A stretch of 64,000 bases of DNA, from contig CAJNDS010001558.1 of the NCBI GenBank assembly GCA_905221605.1, positions 541,001-605,000 on the forward strand. The letters run 5' to 3'. The DNA is from Symbiodinium natans. Taxonomy: Eukaryota > Sar > Dinophyceae > Suessiales > Symbiodiniaceae. Both the position numbers and the translations under genes were made by a program. The number at the start of each line of letters is the position of its first letter. Position 1 is the first letter of the stretch. The notes under the pieces are model-generated. The model saw only the letters and a list, made by a program, of their open reading frames with translations, ran no database searches and was not told where the DNA came from. Of the stretch, positions 30,059 to 40,397 are shown piece after piece.

Positions 30059-30767
30059 CTTGGTGGTTTGAGGGCTTTAAGGGTGCGGCTTGGGTTTAGG
30101 GCTTAGGGCTTAGGGGGTTTAGGGTTTGGGGCTTAGGGTTTGGGGGCTTAGGGCTTAGGGCTTAGGGCTTGGGGTTTGGGGTTTGGGGTCTGGGGTTTGG
30201 GGTCTGGGGTTGGGGGTCCCTAGCGCAAGTAAACCGAAGCCCTAAAACGCCTGTTTTGGGGCGCAGACATCATCGGCACCCTCCATGTGTCGTTCTCGGG
30301 ATTGAGGGCTGCGCGTCGGTTAAGGCACACCCTAAAACTTGAGGGTTTGAAGGGCTCTCCGGTTTTTGGGGGGCATCAGGGCTCTCTGGCTCCCAAACGG
30401 AGCTTGAAGGCTTTAAGAATGATTTGTTCTGCTGAAACCCTAAACCCAAGACCCTAGACCCTAACCCCTAAACAACCCTAATCCCTAAACCCCAAGCCCC
30501 AAACCCTAAAACCTAAACCCGTGAACAACAAAAAAACATCCCCCTTGCCAAGCACCCTGCCAGAAGGCTCTCTAGCGGCACGTCCCCCGCCTCGTCACAA
30601 TCAGGTGTCTGAAAGTTAGTTTGGCCCGGAAAACTCTCGCGGTTTAGGAATTAGGGCTTCAAGGTTAGCCTTTGCACCCTAAACCCTACAAACGCTGGAA
30701 AACCACTGATTCTCTGAAGCCCAAATATCTGACAAGGGCCTGCCCGGGCTATCCCCAAGAAGAGGAT

Positions 30768-30955
30768 GTAGGGTGTGAGGGTGCGAGGGTGCGAGGGTGC
30801 TAGGGTGCTAGGGTGTGAGGGTGTGAGGGTGTGAGGGTGTGAGGGTGCGAGGGTGCGAGGGTGTGAGGGTGCTAGGGTGTGAAGGTGCTAGGGTGCTAGG
30901 GTTTAGGGTGTGAGGGTGTAAGGTTTAGGGTTTAGGGTGTTAGGGTTTAGGGTTT
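30768..30955 (+). repeat. Octamer minisatellite AGGGTGNG/AGGGTGCT
   Basis: About twenty 8-bp units (GGGTGTGA, GGGTGCGA, GGGTGCTA), grading into TTTAGGG at the right end. Confidence 0.9.
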
Positions 30956-31201
30956 GGTGATAGCGGGACTTGGGAGCCTGTCGCACTTTGTGCTGTTCAC
31001 GGCGGTCTAAGGGTTACAGGTTTATGGGGCTCCGCGACATCAGTCTTCTTGTCCTTAACCACCCCAACCACTGCACACCCAAACCCGACAATATGTGGCC
31101 CCCCTGTTTAGGGTTTAGGGTTTAGGGTTTAGGGCTAATTTAACCATCAGCTTGATCAAAGCCCTGACGAAACCCTGAGCCCCACACCCGAAGCCCTAAA
31201 C

Positions 31202-31271
31202 CATCTCGGATGCGTGCCGTGTCTTCGAAGAAGAGATCGCCCCGCGCACGCGCGGCTGCTGCTGGCAGATC
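31202..31271 (-). CDS. Exon-like segment with GTTTAGGG donor
   Basis: Minus frame LPAAAARARGDLFFEDTARI then RD, between AACAGCAG| and GATG|GTTTAGGG. Confidence 0.5.
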
Positions 31272-31434
31272 CTGCTGTTTGGGGTTAAGGGTTTAGGGAT
31301 TAGGGTTTAGGGTTTAGGGTATAGGGGTGTTGGGGGATGTGTGGGGGTTGGGATATGGGGTGTAGGGTTGAGGGATGCAGGGGAGGCGAGGGAGATCCAC
31401 AGCAGTCCTTCTTACCCCAACTCGAAGCCCTGAA

Positions 31435-31562
31435 ACCGTACACAAGCAACCCTGAAGCCCCTAAACCCTAAACCCTGAAGCCCCTAAACCCTAAACCCTA
31501 AACCGTAAACCCTACACCCTAAACCCTAAGCCCTAAACCCTAGACCCTAAACCCTAAACCCA
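31435..31562 (-). repeat. Telomere-like CCCTAAA array
   Basis: CCCTAAA with CCCTGAAG and CCCTAGA variants. Confidence 0.85.
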
Positions 31563-31581
31563 AATTCTCAAATCCTCAAAC

Positions 31582-31650
31582 CCGGCCGCAGCTGAGGTGG
31601 AGACGGTGTTCTCATCTTCTCCCACGGGAAGTCCGGAGAAGCCCGACAGC
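31582..31650 (-). CDS. Exon-like segment, strand unclear
   Basis: Minus frame LSGFSGLPVGEDENTVSTSA between TTGCACAG| and |GTTTGAGG. Plus frame EVETVFSSSPTGSPEKPDSL between GCCGCAG| and AA|GTTTAGGG is equally good. Confidence 0.45.
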
Positions 31651-31685
31651 CTGTGCAAGTTTAGGGTTTAGGGTTTAGTGTTTAG

Positions 31686-31741
31686 GGCCCATACTTCAGA
31701 ACCGTCTAAAGAAGAGAAGGGACCGTGTAAGTTCACTTAGG
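31686..31741. mobile_element. Half copy of M4 abutting a telomeric array
   Basis: Starts at AGGGCCCATACTTCAGAACC, the middle of the full M4 copy at 3540, and ends GGGACCGTGTAAGTTC. The left half is replaced by TTTAGGG repeats. Confidence 0.65.
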
Positions 31742-32112
31742 AAATTCGAGTCCTTGATGGGCGCGACTGCACCTGTCACAACACAAGGCCCGTGAATCTT
31801 GTGGTACCGTACCCAAACCGAGGGTTCGGGGTTTAGGGTTTAGGTTTAGGGTTTAGGGTTTGGGGCTTCGGGTTTGGGGTCTGGGGTTTAGGGTTTGGGG
31901 TTTCGGGTTTAGGGTTTAGAGTCGCCAGCAACCTTGGAATACATGGGGCGCCTTTCTTGCATAGTTGGGCGTAGAAGGGAACCCCAAACCCGAAACCCCC
32001 TAAACTCGGCCCCCCCCCCTAATCCTCCCTAAGCCCTAAGCCCTAAGCCCTAAACCCTAAACCCTAAACCCTAAACCCCTACAGCCCCCTAAAGCCTAAA
32101 CCTCCTGCTGAC

Positions 32113-32190
32113 CCTGAGCCCGGCTCGGCCGGCCGAGCCTCTGCAAGTGCAGGGGCTGCAGGGCCTCGGAGAAAGCCTGCAGCTGCATGG
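32113..32190 (-). CDS. Exon-like segment with telomere-like acceptor
   Basis: Exactly 78 bases; minus frame MQLQAFSEALQPLHLQRLGR then PSRAQ. Acceptor CCCTGACAG| follows a CCCTGAA unit; donor AGG|GTCAGC. Confidence 0.5.
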
Positions 32191-32194
32191 CTGT

Positions 32195-32300
32195 CAGGGT
32201 TCAAGGTTCAGGGTTCAGGGTTCAGGGTTTAGGGTTTAGGGTTTAGGGTTTAGGGTTTAGGGCTTAGGGCTTAGGGCTTAGGGGGGGGGGGGGGGGTTCG
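32195..32300 (+). repeat. Telomere-like TTCAGGG/TTTAGGG/CTTAGGG array
   Basis: Three homogeneous sub-blocks follow one another: TTCAGGG, TTTAGGG, CTTAGGG, ending in a G run. Confidence 0.9.
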
Positions 32301-32582
32301 GAGTTTGGGGGAAATAGGGGCCTTGAGGTTGCTGTAAATACCTAGGTTGGGGATACTCGATCATCCCTTACTACTGCAGCCCCCTCAGGGCCTTAAACCC
32401 TGAGACTCTACAACCCTAAAACCTTACAACCCTAAAACCCTAAACCAGAAAAGCCTAAAACCCGAAAACCTTAAAACCCTAAAACCCTAAACCCTAAATC
32501 CCTAAAACCCTCCTGCTGTAAGCTCGTGCAGATGCATGGGGTTTAGGGTCTAGGGTCTAGGGTTCAGGGTTTTGGGTTTAGG

Positions 32583-32637
32583 GCCTTGCCCACAGTCCCT
32601 CTCCCGCAGCCCGCCTGCAAGCACTCCAGGAGCATCT
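32583..32637 (-). CDS. Short exon-like segment
   Basis: Minus frame MLLECLQAGCGRGTVGK between CCAAGCAG| and a GC donor AAG|GCCCTAAA. Confidence 0.4.
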
Positions 32638-32904
32638 GCTTGGGGTTCAAGATTCGGGGTGTAGGGTCCAGGGCTTAGGGTTTAGGGTTTAGGGTTCAGG
32701 GTTTAGGGTTTAGGGCAGGGTGGAGGGTTTCGGGATTCAGGTTTGAAATAGGGTTTGGGGGGCTCAGGGTTCCGGGCTCGGAGGTGTGGTGGCGGCTAAG
32801 GAGTTGGGTTCAGGGCTCTTCGCCCTGTGATGGTTCATTCGCTGGCTGGTGACCGGGCTTCAATCCAGAATTCCCAGGGTCTGGAGGGTGGTTGCGGCAC
32901 ACGT

Positions 32905-33008
32905 GTAGGGTTTAGGGTTTAGGGTTTAGGGTTTAGGGTTTAGGGTTTAGGGTTTAGGGTTTAGGGTTTAAGGTTTAGGGTTAACGGTTTAGGGTTTGGG
33001 GTTTAGGC
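32905..33008 (+). repeat. Telomere-like TTTAGGG array
   Basis: About fourteen heptamers, mostly pure. Confidence 0.95.
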
Positions 33009-33065
33009 CTGAGCCCTCATGACCTGGGGGTCGAAGGCCAGGTTTGGGCACTTGCAGGCGGCTGC

Positions 33066-33220
33066 GCCTGAATAATTAGAATAGGGTTTCGGGGGGCCAT
33101 TATCGTATCTTTTTTTTATATTGGGGCCATAGGGGCCAAATAATTAGAATAGGGTTTTGGGGGTTAGTACAATAGGGGCCATAAGGGAATACTTTTGTAA
33201 CTCTTCCGACCCCTACATCA
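33066..33220. mobile_element. MITE-like repeat, family M10
   Basis: AATAATTAGAATAGGGTTT occurs twice (33071 and 33140), each followed by GGGGCCAT. The right end GTAACTCTTCCGACCCCTACA matches 58375-58462. Confidence 0.6.
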
Positions 33221-33359
33221 CAGGGTTTAGGGTTGCGGAGGTACGGGGTTTAGTGCTCAGGGTTCAGGGCTATGGCTGCGTGCAAGGCAGCTCAACTAGA
33301 ATGCCAATCATGCCAGTAACGATCAGGAGACATGATTTAGAGAAAGCCCCATACACAGC

Positions 33360-33590
33360 TTAAATGTAGCTGGATGACCAGCAGCGCGTCCGAACCAACA
33401 GCTGTGGAGCTAGGTCGTCCCTCTCAACCCTCTGGAAAATACCCAACAAATCCCAACAGGGGGTACCCTGGCCAGGGTTGAGGCTTGGGCTCCCGGAAAG
33501 TACTCGGGGCGCGACGGCAGAGGACGCTGAAGCTCGCCCCTCGGCGATGCAGGCGTCCACCTTCTTCAGCAGGGGGCGGCTGCCTGGGAT
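33360..33590 (-). CDS. Probable terminal exon
   Basis: Minus frame of ~77 codons including RPLLKKVDACIAEGRASASS and DLLGIFQRVERDDLAPQLLV, ending WSSSYI and TAA (33360-33362), after CTTGTCAG|. It is one of the longest uninterrupted frames in the window and lies in a repeat-free island. No known domain recognised. Confidence 0.5.
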   Translation of the reverse strand: MPGSRPLLKKVDACIAEGRASASSAVAPRVLSGSPSLNPGQGTPCWDLLGIFQRVERDDLAPQLLVRTRCWSSSYI

Positions 33591-33605
33591 GGAAGCTGAC
33601 AAGAG

Positions 33606-33720
33606 GTTTAGGGTTTAGGGATTAGGGATTAGGGTTTAGGGTCTAGGGTCTAGGGTCTAGGGTCTAGGGTCTAGGGTCTAGGGTTTAGGGTTTAGGGTCT
33701 AGGGCATGGGGTTTAAGGGC
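33606..33720 (+). repeat. Telomere-like array with TCTAGGG block
   Basis: TTTAGGG and ATTAGGG units enclose about seven TCTAGGG units (33640-33690). Confidence 0.9.
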
Positions 33721-34324
33721 TTGGGGATCCCAAGCCAAACATGGCTGCAAGGCCGAACGTCCCTCAACTCAAGGCCCTATAAACCCGAACCCGAAGGCCC
33801 CAAACCTTTGAACCACAGGCCCGGGGGGGGGGGGGGGGGGGCCAGAATCACCCCGAAGCCCTGAAAACCCACGGGTGAAACAGCGAGGTTTGCAAGGAAG
33901 TCTGAGAGCCGGGCGCTTTGGCAGCGAGCCAGTACTAAGGTCCTGTGAAGCTCAGGGTAGGGTAAGGGTTTAGGGTTTTGCGGCAGGCAACCCTAACCCC
34001 TAAACCCCCAAACTCCCTCCCTGAACCAGAAGCAGGGTGAAAAAAAAAAAACGCCGAAGTGGTCCCCTCACAACGAACCCTAAACCCCAAGCCCCCTAAA
34101 TCCTTCCTCTTGATCCCCCCAGAACACCAGCCCCGGCAACCCTAAACCCTAAACCCCAAACCCTAAGCCCTAAACCACGAACCCAAACCCCAAGCCCCAA
34201 ACCCCAAACCCTAAATCCGAAACCCCAAACCCGAAACCCTAAACCCTAAACACCAAACCCTAAGCCCCTTAGCTGTGGTCAGGCCGGTGGTTTCCGGTGG
34301 ACTTCGGGCTTCAGAGATCAGGGC

Positions 34325-34579
34325 TTAGGGACTGAGGCACTTTGCTGGAGCCTCCTTCACGGCCTTCGTCACCTTCATGGTCTGCCCAAGGCTTTGTGCT
34401 TCTCCAGCAGCATCATGATGAGCTGGAAGGATCGCATGGTACCACCCTTGGCGATCCATTTCCGCCTGGAAGCTTGTCACATCCTTGTCCACATGCGCTT
34501 CAAACTGGTCGTCGGTCATCTCCAGCGTTGCCGGCCGTGCCCACGCTTCTTCGGTGCCATGGTACCGATCACACAGGAC
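34325..34579 (-). CDS. Probable long terminal exon
   Basis: Minus frame of ~84 codons: RYHGTEEAWARPATLEMTDD, then QFEAHVDKDVTSFQAEMDRQ, later KVTKAVKEAPAKCLSP and TAA at the edge of degenerate CCCTAA repeats. Hydrophilic and GC3-biased. An internal AAG|GTGACG could be a donor instead. No family recognised. Confidence 0.55.
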   Translation of the reverse strand, partial: VLCDRYHGTEEAWARPATLEMTDDQFEAHVDKDVTSFQAEMDRQGWYHAILPAHHDAAGEAQSLGQTMKVTKAVKEAPAKCLSP

Positions 34580-34799
34580 TTAGAGACTCGGGGACTGGGG
34601 TTTAAGGGTTTCGGGTGTTGGGCTTCGGGCAGTGTAGGGATTTCAGGCTCAGACTTGGGGTCTTAGGGTTGAGGGTTTTTGTCATCAAGGGCGTGCGAGG
34701 GGCTGAGAGTTTTCGGCTTGGGGCTGGGGGTTCCGGGCTTCGGGTTTTTGAGTGTCAGAGCTCTAGGCTTCCAGGAATGATGGCGGTGTTTAGGCAGAT

Positions 34800-35035
34800 A
34801 CAGTCCTTACACCCTTAAAACCCTAAACCCCGGATCCTCTAATCCACCTTTGAAGCCTGTCACCCCCTGAATCCCAAACACCCTACTCCAGCAAGCCCCA
34901 ATTTCTTAACCCTGCCGCCCATGGGCCCCTAGAACCCTCAAAAAGAATCCTGAAGCCCTCTTAGGCTGGAAAAAAAACACGTTAAGCCTCAAAGCCCTGA
35001 GACCCTGCAGCATGAAACCCTTGAACCCTTAAACC
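34800..35035 (-). other. Spacer of decayed CCCTAAA-like repeats
   Basis: Heptamer-like words with frequent substitutions. No exon is supported. Confidence 0.4.
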
Positions 35036-35039
35036 CTCA

Positions 35040-35150
35040 AACCCTTAAACCCTGACCCCTAAATCCTAAACCCTAGCCCTAAACCCTAAACCCTCAACCC
35101 TGAACCCTAAACCCTAACCCTAAACCCTAAACCCCAAACCCTAAACCCCC
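35040..35150 (-). repeat. Telomere-like CCCTAAA array
   Basis: CCCTAAA units with CCCTCAA, CCCTGAA and hexameric CCCTAA variants. Confidence 0.85.
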
Positions 35151-35182
35151 CCCACCCCCAACACCCCCCCAAGGTTCGAGAC

Positions 35183-35236
35183 CGAGGCTCCTCGGCGAGT
35201 CGCCGCAGCTCGGGCAGCAGAGGGGTGGCCTCGGAG
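35183..35236 (-). CDS. Exon-like segment
   Basis: Exactly 54 bases; minus frame SEATPLLPELRRLAEEPR between AAACAAG| and CG|GTCTCG. Confidence 0.45.
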
Positions 35237-35639
35237 CTTGTTTTCTCTCTGGGGTCCCCCCGAAACCCAAAATAGCCCTAAACCCTAAACCCTAAACCCT
35301 AAACCCCAAAAAACATGGTGATTTCAGGGAAGGCGACAACAAAGAATACCACAGCGACCCCAGACAGTGCAGGGTTGAGGGTTTAGGGGGTTTACTGTTT
35401 AGTTAGGGTTTCGGGTTTCGGGTTTCGGGTTTGCGGTTTAGGGCTTAGGGGTTAGGGTTTAGGGTTAATGGTTAAGGGTTAAGGGTTTTGGGTTTAAGGG
35501 AGACACAGGCCACCGAACCTTCGGTGGAGCAACATGAAGGGAGGACAAAGGGAACACGCAATGCGACCGGCCCATCTCGACGAGTCGGAATGAAGCTGGG
35601 AAAGGCCCCAAGTCGGTGGTTTAAGGTTTATTTTTCTTC

Positions 35640-35743
35640 CCTAGGGTTTAGGGTTTAGGGTTTAGGGTTTAGGGTTTAGGGTTTAGGGTTTAGGGTTTAG
35701 GGTTTAGGGTTTTGGGTTTTGGGTTTTGGGTTTTGGGTTTTGG
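35640..35743 (+). repeat. Telomere-like array with TTTTGGG block
   Basis: Nine TTTAGGG then five TTTTGGG heptamers. Confidence 0.95.
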
Positions 35744-35934
35744 AAGCCCTTGAAAGCAGCCATGTGGGACGTCTTTCCCAAACCCCGAAATCCAAAAGCC
35801 CTTGCAGGCCTCGAGGAAAAGAACACTACACCCCCCAAACCCTAAAGCTCTTGAAAGCACCTTGTTAAATTCTAAACCCTAAACCCTAAACCTTAAACCC
35901 CAACGCGCTGAGTTCTGCGCATCGAACCCTCGAC

Positions 35935-35997
35935 CCAGAGCGATGCCCAGGCTCTCACGGGCTTCCGACGACCTTCGCGGCTTTCCGAGGCACCGGG
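35935..35997 (-). CDS. Exon-like segment
   Basis: Minus frame RCLGKPRRSSEARESLGIAL between CCTGTCAG| and CTGG|GTCGAGG. Confidence 0.45.
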
Positions 35998-35999
35998 CT

Positions 36000-36200
36000 G
36001 ACAGGGTTCAGTTCACAGGGCTCATAGGGTTCATACATAGGGTTCATAAGGGTTCGTCGGGTGCGTAGAGTTCATAGGGCTCATAGGGTTCATAAGGGTT
36101 CGTAGGGTTCGTAGGGTTCATACATAGGGTTCATAGGGTTCGTATGGTTCATCGGGTTCATCGAGTTCATAGGGTTCATAGGATTGATAAGGTTCAAGGG
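36000..36200 (+). repeat. Variant repeat TTCATAGGG
   Basis: Irregular 8-11 bp units built on GGGTTCATA and GGGTTCGTA, a divergent relative of the telomeric heptamer. Confidence 0.85.
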
Positions 36201-36701
36201 TATAGGCGGTATAGGGTTTAGGGTTTAGGGTCTAGTGCTTAGGGTCTAGAGTCTAGGGCTAGGGTGAACCCCGGCTTTGGGTTAGAGTTTGTGACAGGGT
36301 AGAGACTAAGTCCTGGAAAACCTTGGCCTTAACCCGAAAACCCTGAACCAAAAACCCCCAAACTCCCAATTGAACTCCCTAAAGCCTCCTAAAATCCCTA
36401 AACCCCCCAAACACCTACAGCTCCTAAAAATGCCTGAACCCCCTAAACTCCCTAAAACCCCCACACCCTAAACCTTCCAAATCCCACCGCCCGTTAAGCC
36501 CAGTAAGCCGCTAAGCCTAAACCCTAAACCCTAAACCCTAAACCCTAAGTGTAAACCCTAAACCCCAACCCCCTAAACCCTAAACCCCAAACTTCACCCA
36601 ATAAGAGGACCCAAGAGTCCCAAGAGTCCCCAGCCTGGCACCGGCCGCCAAGCCGTGCCTTTGGCATATTTGAAGGCATTGGGGGGGGGGGGGGGGGGGG
36701 G

Positions 36702-36846
36702 CCTTTTTCGTTTTGCAAACCATTGCAGGGTTTAGGGTTTCGGGTTTAGGGCTCAGGGCTTAGGGTTTCGGGTTTCGGGTTTGGGTTTAGGGCTTAGGGT
36801 TTAGGGTTTAGGGTTGGGGTCCCCGCCCCTTTTTCGTTTTGCAAAC
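36702..36846 (+). repeat. Telomere-like array inside an exact 19-bp duplication
   Basis: CCTTTTTCGTTTTGCAAAC at 36702-36720 recurs exactly at 36828-36846; TTTAGGG/TTTCGGG units (36727-36816) lie between. Confidence 0.9.
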
Positions 36847-36848
36847 AG

Positions 36849-37000
36849 CCCTGCTGAATCCAATAAGACACTGCATTGACACCATTGCAAATATGGGTGG
36901 GAGCCTTCCCCCTCTTCTTACCCCCGCTTCTATTTGCATCACCAAAGCCAGGGACAGGCACATACTGGGCGAGTTCCGTAGAACGTTCGCATCGTCTCAG
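36849..37000. CDS. Exon-like segment, strand unclear
   Basis: Plus frame LLNPIRHCIDTIANMGGSLP then PLLTPASICITKARDRHILG follows TTTTGCAAACAG|, whose tract is the duplicated 19-bp word. Minus frame STELAQYVPVPGFGDANRSG ends at a strong donor |GTAAGA. Confidence 0.45.
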
Positions 37001-37639
37001 CCAATACGCACGCCTTGTTTGTTCTTAAACCCTTACCTTCTCCCTTGTTTCACAAGCAAGCCTTCTTGATTCGAACAAAGCGCTCGGCAACGTGAATGGC
37101 TTGTACAAACATGATTGCAATTGGGGCTTGTGGGAAAGCCCGATGGCATCGTTGGGCTTCGCATGTAGAGTCGAATGTGTTGTTCTTCGAATCGCCGTCT
37201 TGAATAGGGGTTCGATTTCAGGGTCCTATCATTCCAAGCGCCCCTTACCCGCGGAAGCTGCTACTTCGATATTTCGGTTTCGGGGCTTGGGACTAGGTTT
37301 ACGGGTCACAGTGGGTATGTAACCCCAAGGTTCCCTAATACTCCTTCTTAAGCCTTAAGATTCCGGACGCATCGGGGTGTCCATGCCGGAGGCTTCAGCG
37401 GAGCCTCCCCCCCCCCCCCCCCCCCTAAAAAACAAAAAATCGCCGGGCGGCTTTTTCAACTCTGAATCTTAAGCCAATCTTAAACCCTAGGGTTTAGTGT
37501 TTAGGGTTTAGGTCTTAGGGTTTCGTTTTTAGGGTTTTTCAACTCTGACTGTTAAACCCTTGGCTTAAGGGATGTTAACCTTGGCTAAACACCCTTCCTT
37601 CAAAAAAAGATATCTACATCGACCTCTTTAGGGGTTGGT

Positions 37640-37767
37640 TCAAGCCGCTGAGGAATCGGCCTCCCAGCTTGGTGGAGGAAGTGCAAGCTGCTCAGCAAGG
37701 CCTGAGAATGGAGGTGCCAGGGCGCCCGACAGCAGAAATGGGGCACCCTGGCCTCCTAAGCCTGTGG
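37640..37767 (-). CDS. Exon-like segment, possibly terminal
   Basis: Minus frame TGLGGQGAPFLLSGALAPPF then SGLAEQLALPPPSWEADSSA and TGA. The plus frame SLVEEVQAAQQGLRMEVPGR with |GTAGTA is also open. Confidence 0.4.
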
Positions 37768-38144
37768 CTGCACTTAGGAAGGTAGTAAAAAAAAAGAAAC
37801 TTTTAGCTGCCTTATTAAGAAACCCAATAAACCCAAAAAAGCTAAAGATCTAAAGTTGCAGTAAAGCACCACAAAGAGCCATTCGGGCTTTCGGGGTCTA
37901 GACTTACTAGGTTGGGGGCTTGTAGGGTTTAGGGCTGATAGGGTTCAAGGCCTGAAGAATTGAAGGGCATAGCAAAACTCAACACTGAATGCTCCAACCG
38001 TTGTGGCAGGACCCCCTCCCCTCTAACTCCTTGGACCTTGACACGCGGGAAGGCTTCAGCTAAGGACTTAAGCCCTTGAGTGGGGCAGAAGGTCTGTGCT
38101 CCTTGCAACTCTCACAAGGCAAGCGAACCCCAAAGCCGCCGCCC

Positions 38145-38185
38145 TCCCACTTTTTTTTGCAGACACCCAGCCACCCAGTGATGCC
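38145..38185 (+). other. Splice-like site pair, micro-exon candidate
   Basis: A T8 tract with GCAG| precedes ~26 bases (ACACCCAGCCACCCAGTGAT...) ending CCAAG|GTCACT. A 16-bp tandem duplication with CTCCACCTGCAAAAG follows at 38230-38262. Confidence 0.3.
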
Positions 38186-38821
38186 AAGGTCACTCAATTT
38201 AGGCTTCGTAACCCGGGAACCCCGTGAAACCCTCCACCTGCAAAAGCCTCCACCTGCAAAAGCTAATCTCGGACCCAAACTTTCACCCCAAACTTGCAAA
38301 AGCCCCACAGATCCTCAGCCCCCAAAATCGAAAAGATCATCAACCCGAAGCGTCCAGACTTCTCAATGGGCCCAAGAGGCTAACAGGTCGCCACGAGACG
38401 GCTGGGAGTCACCACCCAGGCCTGCAGGCGGGGGGCGGTGTGCGATCGAGCCCGCCCCGGTTGTGGGTTTACCGGGTTCATGGCTGGGTGTAGGATTTAG
38501 GGTCGGAGTTGGACCAGGGTGAGCTTCGGGCTCAGGGTTTCGGCTCCAGGCTATACCGTGCGTGGAGATTTTTCTCCAACTGAGCGCGGGCATTGACAAA
38601 AGTCTTCTGCCCCACCCAACCGCAGCCTAAACCCTGAACCGTAAAACCGGACCCCATACCCAGTGTGGGGCCCGGAAATTTGAAGCTCCGGAGGTTGAAG
38701 CCTCAAACTGGGGCTCCTTGCAGGGTGACTTCTGGGTTTGTGGGTTGAGGTCTTGGTTTTTTCTTTTTCTTTGGGGGGGGGGGGGGCCACATTGACCCTA
38801 ATGCTGGAACAACCGTCAAAC

Positions 38822-38883
38822 CCTGCCAGGCATGCCAATCTGCAGCACCCTTTCTCTCAGGGACCTCGAAACCTTCCAGGCGC
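38822..38883 (-). CDS. Exon-like segment
   Basis: Minus frame LEGFEVPERKGAADWHAWQ between GGACAAG| and GGCAG|GGTTTG. The frame is open upstream (VFGGTRR). Confidence 0.4.
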
Positions 38884-38961
38884 CTTGTCCCACCAAACAC
38901 GCAACCCGCAACCTAAACCCGAAACCCTAACCCCTAAACCCTAAACCGCCTCCCTCGGCAG

Positions 38962-39127
38962 CCCGCGTGAACAGTGGCAAGGCGGCAGGCGCCTGAATGA
39001 GTGGATGGGCGGTGAGTTCTTGCGAGTTTGCAGCGTGGCTGACAGAAGAAGCAATAGAGCGCCGAAGTCAGAAGCTGCTTGGGCCGGAAGTAGCAAAACA
39101 AGAAAAAAGCCTTTCAACCTTGCAAGC
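38962..39127. CDS. Exon-like segment, frame unclear
   Basis: Plus frame AWLTEEAIERRSQKLLGPEV then AKQEKSLSTLQA, or frame PREQWQGGRRLNEWMG with CTCGGCAG| and |GTGAGT. Minus frames are also open. Confidence 0.35.
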
Positions 39128-39195
39128 TTAGGGTTTAGGGTTTAGGGCTTAGGGTTTAGGGTTCAGGGTTCCGCCGGCGCGGCCAAACCCAATAC

Positions 39196-39293
39196 CCCAA
39201 ACAACGCGCCCCCACTGAGCCCGCCGCCAATCGCGCGAGTTGCTTCACCGAGGATGGAGGTGCACAGCACCGTGCGATGGCTATCCGAAGCGC
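39196..39293 (-). CDS. Exon-like segment
   Basis: Minus frame ALRIAIARCCAPPSSVKQLA then RLAAGSVGARCLG between GCCCAG| and |GTATTGG. Confidence 0.45.
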
Positions 39294-39455
39294 CTGGGCG
39301 TTCTGGGACACGTTGGCGCTTCCGGTGGGCAGTCAATTCAAGAGCGTGCGGTGTCATTGAATGGGCTCCGCAGTTTGTTTGTTGCCTTGCCTTGTACGGA
39401 GCCCTATCTCACTAGCATAAACTACTGCACACGTCCCATTCAACAGGCCACTACT

Positions 39456-39597
39456 GGGAAGTTCCCCTTATACTAACAGTCCTTACTAGGGATTATAGTA
39501 GGGGGTGCCATAATCCCTATTAAGGACTGCTAGTATAAAATGGCACATCCCAAACCCTAAACCCTAAACCCTAAACCCAAAAGGGGGAACATCCCAA
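39456..39597. mobile_element. M1 element with telomeric insert and duplicated end
   Basis: Palindrome arms CTAACAGTCCTTACTAGGGA and TCCCTATTAAGGACTGCTAG. The right end appears twice, as AAAATGGCACATCCC (39537-39551) and AAAAGGGGGAACATCCC (39579-39595), with CCCTAAA units (39552-39578) between. Confidence 0.8.
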
Positions 39598-39623
39598 GCT
39601 ACATTGCCGGGGAGTGATGTTGC

Positions 39624-39691
39624 CCGCGCGCGTTGAGGATCCGCAGGTTCACATGTTCAGTGCATGGCTCTGTCCAGAGCTCACTCTTCAG
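39624..39691 (-). CDS. Exon-like segment, strand unclear
   Basis: Minus frame LKSELWTEPCTEHVNLRILN. Plus frame VEDPQVHMFSAWLCPELTLQ ends GAGAAG|GTTAAG and would join in phase to DPEPTKAKAMQRARPSQLLK at 39784 through a 69-nt intron starting GTTAAGACTTAGGGTTTAGG. Confidence 0.45.
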
Positions 39692-40234
39692 CTGACACCC
39701 CTTTTTGAGAAGGTTAAGACTTAGGGTTTAGGGTTTAGGGTTTTCTTAGCGTTGGGCGTGAGGATGAGGGAGGTTGGGTTCAGGACCCGGAACCGACCAA
39801 GGCAAAAGCCATGCAACGTGCGCGACCATCCCAACTGCTGAAGCTGCATACTCTAAACGGGGGTCCCCCTAAACCCTAAACCCTAAGCCCTAAACCCTAA
39901 ACCTTCTCAAGGGGTCTTGTTATAAGGGTGCCGTGTTCCATAGGGGACTAGAAAAGGAGTGTCTTGGACCCCCCGACCCCCTCAGCCACCCCACAAACCC
40001 CCTCCGACAACACCTAAACCCTCAACCCTTAAACCCTAAACCCGCAACCCTAAACCCATTCTATTTTGGGGCGGTGGTGACTTGCCCCCCAAAATCACAA
40101 ACAAGCACGAAAGGAACCCTACTCCGGAGAATTTCCCAAATCAAGAGGAAGTCACAAAGCCGGTACCCTCAAAATCCGCTTTCAGGTTCAGGGTTTTCCA
40201 TAACCTTCCAGAACGTAAGTTGCTACATATGATC

Positions 40235-40395
40235 TTCAGGGTTTAGGGTTTATAGGGGGTTAGGGTTTAGGGTTTAGGGCTTAGGGCTCAGGGTTTAGGG
40301 TTTAGGGTTTAGGGCATAGGGTATGGGGTTTAGGGGCTTAGGGTTTAGGGTTTGGGGTTTAGGGTTTAGGGTTTAGGGTTTAGGGTTTAGGGTCT
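40235..40395 (+). repeat. Telomere-like TTTAGGG array, mixed
   Basis: TTTAGGG with CTTAGGG, TTTGGGG and CATAGGG variants. Confidence 0.85.
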
Positions 40396-40397
40396 AC

